NCBI RefSeq assembly: GCF_029784155.1
Contig: NC_073691.1
Coordinates: 130,014,714-130,078,713, forward strand
DNA: 64,000 bases
Origin: Uranotaenia lowii
Lineage: Eukaryota; Arthropoda; Insecta; Diptera; Culicidae
Direction of reading: 5' to 3'
Made by a program: the position numbers and the translations under genes. Position 1 is the stretch's first letter. Every line of letters starts with the position of its first letter. Positions 58,884-64,000 of this stretch are shown in pieces. The notes under the pieces are model-generated. The model saw only the letters and a list, made by a program, of their open reading frames with translations, was not told the DNA's origin and searched no databases.

Positions 58884-58942
58884 ATAAACCAGTTATCATT
58901 GTCGGATCTGCTCGATTTGCTCCCCTGGTCCGGCTAGAATCT

Positions 58943-59706
58943 CAAGCAACCAAAAGTCCCATAAAACAGGTACAATATCGCTCACTCAGCCCCATCATTG
59001 ATATGAAGTACGTTCTGTGCAGCTCAAAATTTAAGTTCTTATTGATACTTTGAAGTTCCAAAACATGTCTTAATGATCTTCTATGTAGCTTCCAGCGACC
59101 TTTTTATTCGGCTTCCAAAAATATCGTAAAATGAGCAAAAAATCTCTCTCTATCTCAACTGCACCTTTGGCATCGGTTCATATCACCTTTTCTCGATTAT
59201 TTACTATGTTCTGTACATGGTGTCGTCATAATGCCATGCGCCGGATTCAAAACTCGACAAATTGCTCAATTGCTTCTTTCCTACATTCCCTACATACATC
59301 GCATCAGAATGGTAACTCATTTACCAAAAAACTTATTGACAAAAAAAATGCCCGGCTTGGGGATCGAACCTTCATGACCTTCATGATGAGAATCGAACTC
59401 GCTACCACTAGACCACGCCTAGATGTAGTTCTAACTGAGACTAAAACTCGAAGAGGTGATTTGATTTTGAAAGCACCTCAATGCACTTTTTGTGACTTAC
59501 GAAATCCCGTTTTGAGCACTTTTGTGCCCTTTATGTGACTTAAGTTCCGTACATCGTACGTATAAATCACTTTTGCAATTTTCAAGTTCGTTAATGAGTA
59601 CATGAGTACAGTTCACTAAAGGGATTGGGCAGTTCATTCTCTTTGTCAGCCAATATATAACTTTCAATGCCTTCATTAAAATAAATATGTGGCTTTTGGT
59701 TGCTTG
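58943..59706. mobile_element. TIR element with tRNA-like core, copy B
   Basis: Ends CAAGCAACCAAAAGTC (58943-58958) and GGCTTTTGGTTGCTTG (59691-59706). Matches copy A at 38.4-41.6 kb on both sides of the hAT-like insertion. On the minus strand at 59352-59423 it holds GGCGTGGTCTAGTGGTAGCG and GGTTCGATCCCCAAGCC, the A- and B-box regions. A 135-codon frame across it is not credible as a gene. Confidence 0.75.
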
Positions 59707-59785
59707 GGATGCATCAAAATGCAAATAAAAGATTCACCTTTTAAATCTCGTTTTCTATCCAAACATTTATTTTTATGATTTCAAC

Positions 59786-60290
59786 TAGCTGACCCGGTAA
59801 ACTTCGTTTTACCTTTACATAAATAAATCAAAATAAATGTTTTATTTCATCTACATGTCCTTAACTGCATCGTGCTAGTGAATCGTTTTTTGATAAAATC
59901 GAAACAAAATTGTACGGGTTGTGTCCCATTTAATGTTGATTTTGTATGGGGCCCCCTTCAATAAAAAGTGAGTTTCTTGAAACTATTATACAAACCATCT
60001 CTGACCCAAAAAACCCTCGGATACCAAATTTCACTTCATTCCGACCGACCGTTTATACGTGATGATGTTACAAAGAAAACGCCTTCATTTTTATATATAA
60101 GATGTGTAGAAGAGAAAGTTTTGTATGGGGACCCCCCTTCAATAAAAAGTGAGATTCTTGAAACTATTATACAAACCATCTCTGACCCAAAAAACCCTAG
60201 GATACCAAATTTCACTTCATTCCGACCGACCATTCATACGTAATGTTATTACAAAGAAAACGCCTCCATTTTTATATATAAGACTAGTAG
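59786..60290 (+). repeat. Dispersed repeat starting CTAGC, copy 2
   Basis: Starts ACTAGCTGACCCGGTAAACT and ends TATATATAAGACTAGTAG. Contains two tandem copies of ~177 bp beginning TTGTATGGGG at 59944 and 60121, nearly identical to each other. Confidence 0.7.
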
Positions 60291-60866
60291 ATTTTTTTTG
60301 GTAGTATTTTTACCCCAAAATCACTCTTATGCTTTTTTCTGCGAAAATTTGGGTAAAAGAAAAATTGTAAAATTTTATTAGAAATTAACCAAAAATTACT
60401 GCAATTGATGCTTTATGTGTTATGACCAGGGTTCAACACGCAGGAGTGCGTCGATTGAGAAAGAGCAAATAAAACGCAGCTCTTTCGTTCTCGGTTCACG
60501 GGCACATTTGATTGCTCGAAATTCTCTCGAGAAATTTGCGACCAAAACGCAGATTGAAAATTTTTGAGCAGAGCGAATTCGCGCGCGCCTATTCGAGAGC
60601 GCGAGCGGTTCGGAAACTGCGTTTGCGTTATTCTGCCGCGTGCGTGTAGGAACACCGAGCATCTACCGAGAGGACACGGCGGCTCACCGGACAGCGCGCG
60701 CGGCTCTCTTAAGCACACGGAGTGTTCGCCGTGTTTTCGTTATTGAGGGCCGACGGCATAATCTGTGCGAATAATTAAATCAATAGATATGGTAAAACAG
60801 GTAGAAGCACGCAATAGCCTTGGGAGGAGCGTTATAATAATCAATGTTAGAAGTTTTAAAATACAT

Positions 60867-61495
60867 ACTAGTAATAGTTACCAGCACTAGTAACTATGAA
60901 AAATTTACCATGAAATAGTAAAATTTCGCGAAAAACGCCAAATGAAAGAGCTTTACACAAGGATTGTTAAAATGAATGTTAAAAATGTTTTAGCCACTAG
61001 TAGTAGTTACCAGCACTAGTAACTATGAAAAATTTACCATGAAATAGTAAAATTTCGCGAAAAACGCCAAATGAAAGAGCTTTACACAAGGATTGTTAAA
61101 ATGAATGTTAAAAATGTTTTAGCCACTAGTAATAGTTACCAGCACTAGTAACTATGAAAAATTTACCATGAAATAGTAAAATTTCGCGAAAAATGCTAAA
61201 TCAAAAAGCTTTACACAAGGATTGTTAAAATGAATGTTAAAAATGTTTTAGCCACTAGTAATAGTTACCAGCACTAGTAACTATGACAAATTTACCATGA
61301 AATAGTAAAATTTCGCGAAAAATGCCAAATCAAAGAGCTTTACGCGTAGAATGTTAAAATGAATGTTGGAATACCTGTGCAACTAGTTATAGTTACCAGC
61401 ACTAGTAACAATGAAAAATTTACCATGTTATAATTATTTTTCGCAAAAAAACGCTAAATCAAAGGTGCTAAAGATTGTTCAAATGAATGTCGAAA
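60867..61495 (+). repeat. 129-bp tandem array, left arm (5 units)
   Basis: GTTACCAGCACTAGTAAC occurs at 60877, 61006, 61135, 61264 and 61392: steps of 129, 129, 129 and 128. Each unit also has ATTTACCATGAAATAG and TTTCGCGAAAAA. Confidence 0.95.
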
Positions 61496-61744
61496 TATTC
61501 TAGTGGCTAGAAAACACATACAATTATGGTTACAGAATGCACACAACACTCAACTCAGTTTACATGTTAGTGTCAACAAATTTTCAATGAAAACAGATTA
61601 TTATCAGTTCTACATATGTGTAAGCTTTTTCGTTTTTTTTAGAATTCCGGGTCAAATGTCGGATCTTCGATGATGTCATAGTTATTTTTTAATAATAGAT
61701 TTTTTTCTAATATTTCCGGAGACAAGTTGACACGGAATTTGATC

Positions 61745-62860
61745 AATATTTTTTCGTTCTTCGCGAAATTTTACTATTTCATGGTAAATTTTTCATAGTT
61801 ACTAGTGCTGGTAACTATTACTAGTGGCTAAAACATTTTTAACATTCATTTTAACAATCCTTGTGTAAAGCTCTTTCATTTGGCATTTTTCGCGAAATTT
61901 TACTATTGCATGGTAAATTTTTCATAGTTACTAGTGCTGGTAACTATTACTAGTGGCTAAAACATTTTTAACATTCATTTTAACAATCCTTGTGTAAAGC
62001 TCTTTGATTTGGCGTTTTTCGCGAAATTTTACTATTTCATGGTAAATTTTTCATAGTTACTAGTGCTGGTAACTATTACTAGTGGCTAAGACATTTTTTA
62101 CATTCATTTTAACAATCCTTGTGTAAAGCTCTTTCATTTGGCGTTTTTCGCGAAATTTTACTATTTCATGGTAAATTTTTCATAGTTACTAGTGCTGGTA
62201 ACTATTACTAGTGGCTAAAACATTTTTAACATTCGTTTTAACAACCCTTGTGTAAAGCTCTTTGATTTGGCGTTTTTCGCAAAATTTTACTATTTCATGG
62301 TAAATTTTTTATAGTTACTAGTGCTGGTAACTATTACTAGTGGCTAGAATATTTTTAACATTCATTTTAACAATCCTTGTGTAAAGCTTTTTCATCTGGC
62401 ATTTTTCGCGAAATTTTACTATTGCATGGTAAATTTTTCATAGTTACTAGTGCTGGTAACTATTACTAGTGGCTAAAACATTTTTAACATTCGTTTTAAC
62501 AACCCTTGTGTAAAGCTCTTTGATTTGGCGTTTTTCGCGAAATTTTACTATTTCATGGTAAATTTTTCATAGTTACTAGTGCTGGTAACTATTACTAGTG
62601 GCTAAGACATTTTTTACATTCATTTTAACAATCCTTGTGTAAAGCTCTTTCATTTGGCGTTTTTCGCGAAATTTTACTATTTCATGGTAAACTTTTCATA
62701 GTTACTAGTGCTGGTAACTATTACTAGTGGCTAAAACATTTTTAACATTCGTTTTAACAACCCTTGTGTAAAGCTCTTTCATTTGGCGTTTTTCGCGAAA
62801 TTTTACTATTGCATGGTAAATTTTTCATAGTTACTAGTGCTGGTAACTGTTAATAATGGG
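61745..62860 (-). repeat. 129-bp tandem array, right arm (9 units, inverted)
   Basis: GTTACTAGTGCTGGTAAC at 61798, 61927, 62056, 62185, 62314, 62443, 62572, 62701 and 62830: an unbroken 129-bp step, in reverse orientation to the left arm. Shared variants (GCTAAGACATTTTTTAC before 62185 and 62701; CATTCGTTTTAACAACCC in the following units) suggest a four-unit higher-order repeat. Confidence 0.95.
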
Positions 62861-63379
62861 AAACGTTAACCACCTACATCAATTCTCATAACCCTCCGCC
62901 AGATCCCATTGCGCGCCTACATATGTTTCAACTATCCTGTTGATAAAATCTTACACACAGATTTCTCAATCGGCACTGCAAACAGAAACACGAACGAAAC
63001 ACAAGGCCCTCACTCGAGCCCGTGCGCGCCGCCCGGTGACGAAAAGAGGGCCGCCTCGGACCATTCGGAGAGCCGCCGCGCGCTGCATTTTGGGCCGCTG
63101 CGTGCTGTTCTTTGAGCCAAAAGAGAGGCCTCACCCGCCGCTCGATTAGGACGCGCGAGAGCTAGCCGTGCCTGTTTGACTCGGCCGCTCGCGCAGATTT
63201 CGGATAGTGCATCTCGTCGACGAGAACGAGGGGAAAAGATTGAGCGCGCGTGTTTTTGTTTCGAGCGAGAGCGCGTCAACGACCAGAACGCAAACGAAGA
63301 AGTGTTTTGCTCGAGAAAAATGGTTTGCGTGTGCCGCGCGCGTCTGAAAGAGTGCGTTTTGTTGAACCCTGGTTATGAC

Positions 63380-63707
63380 ACCCCAAATATATCAAAAAAT
63401 ATAAATTATCAAACGTTTTCATATAATTTTTCATTCAAAATAATATTTGTTGTAACTTAAATACCCCTTTTTCTCAGTAGAGTGAAAATCGCATGTTTTT
63501 GTAAATTAAAAATATAACTGGTGAATCCAATAATTTTTCTGACTACGTCACTTTGATGTCCCGCCATCTTTAAAACTTTTGATGTACAAACGGTATGATT
63601 ATCTGTGGACATTAAGTTTTTTGAAGTCTTTGATGTTACAAAGTGTTGCATGATACCGCAGTTGACGGCATGATGCCATGAGGCATCATGGTTGACGGTA
63701 CTCACCA
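63380..63707. other. No recognisable gene
   Basis: Contains a CATGATGCC/GGCATCATG inverted repeat near 63670-63690; otherwise nothing supported. Confidence 0.4.
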
Positions 63708-64000
63708 GAGGTGCCAAGTGTTTTTGTCAAAAATCAGGACACCGCAATGAAAAAATCAAGATTTTTCAGCGCACCGCTAAATTAAGGAAAATAACATGCA
63801 GCTACGCTTGGATTGCATAACTAAAGGCGAAAACAGGTGCTGAAGACGCCTCAAATTATGCGAGGAGAATCTCGGCTGGCCTGCAGTTAATATCGAAAAA
63901 CACCATTTAAAAATTATCTGAACCAAAGATCATCATCTATTTTATTGAAAATTTGTTTGATGTTCTCATCATTTAACAATAAATTAAGTAATAACTTTTA
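63708..64000. mobile_element. hAT-like element, left end (runs off window)
   Basis: Starts CAGAGGTGCCAAGTGTTTTT, close to the right terminus of the element at 27673-28394 (CAGGGGTGCCAGGTGTTTTT). The other end is outside the window, so this is tentative. Confidence 0.45.

Larger units (their letters stand above)
60427..63371. mobile_element. 2945-bp hAT-like element with opposed tandem arrays
   Basis: GTTATGAC is duplicated exactly at 60419-60426 and 63372-63379. Ends CAGGGTTCAACA / TGTTGAACCCTG. About 320-380 bp of GC-rich subterminal sequence lies at each end, around two tandem arrays in opposite orientation. Short frames in the GC-rich ends (for example 62909-63115) overlap on both strands and are not convincing. 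No transposase. Confidence 0.9.

Noticed and set aside
59131..59538. 135-codon frame
   Set aside because: Covers the TIR repeat with the tRNA-like core and reads through its Pol III boxes.
60413..60746. Arginine-rich frames in the GC-rich end of the 2.9-kb hAT (also 62909-63279)
   Set aside because: Overlapping frames on both strands with biased composition; they reflect GC-rich subterminal DNA of the element.

Overview
The window is eukaryotic, AT-rich, repeat-dominated DNA, most likely from a mosquito (Culicidae). That placement is inferred from the kinds of elements present: an RTE LINE, a LOA-like LINE with RNase H, a tRNA-derived SINE, and many TIR elements of the Tc1/mariner, hAT and piggyBac types. 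I found no host protein-coding gene that I can support as intact. The only strong long reading frames belong to two LINEs. Region by region: 1-960 and 21.9-22.8 kb are collinear ~135-bp tandem arrays with a paired inverted ATGGCG motif. 3.69-8.26 kb is a SINE split in its B box by a 4.37-kb non-autonomous LTR retrotransposon with 196-bp LTRs (identical by eye) and a striking array of short hairpin repeats at 36-37 nt spacing. 9.36-15.8 kb is a ~150-bp tandem array opened by a 4.75-kb hAT-like element, which carries a TA-flanked element, which carries another TA-flanked element. 16.4-18.0 and 59.8-60.3 kb hold a dispersed repeat starting CTAGC. 20.6-21.4 kb is a hAT transposase remnant whose 142-bp derivative lies at 56.9 kb. 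26.6-28.6 kb is a long-TIR element holding a nested hAT-like element. 29.0-33.2 kb (minus) is a LOA-like LINE with one frameshift and one stop. 34.6-36.2 kb is a TIR element that carries a decayed fragment of the host U3 snoRNP gene Rrp9. 38.4-41.6 kb is a TIR repeat with an internal tRNA-like promoter, split by a 2.26-kb hAT-like element; its uninterrupted sister is at 58.9-59.7 kb. 41.98-46.5 kb holds several MITEs, a piggyBac-like MITE, a SINE and a degenerate TTCTGA-type simple repeat. 49.5-54.1 kb is a full-length RTE LINE with a 13-bp target duplication, whose stop codon has been displaced by a 1.18-kb palindromic MITE. 54.5-58.9 kb is a run of large palindromic or G-rich MITEs, one nested in another. 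60.4-63.4 kb is a 2.95-kb hAT-like element built of two opposed tandem arrays with an exact 129-bp period. The elements interact mainly by nesting. The insertion order can be read from target-site duplications. Non-autonomous elements (LTR element, SINE, MITEs) would depend on enzymes supplied elsewhere. Within the window only the RTE frame looks nearly complete. The points most worth follow-up are the LTR element's leader architecture (a 15-bp stem around the primer site, then the hairpin array), the captured Rrp9 fragment, and the hAT with mirror-image 129-bp arrays.
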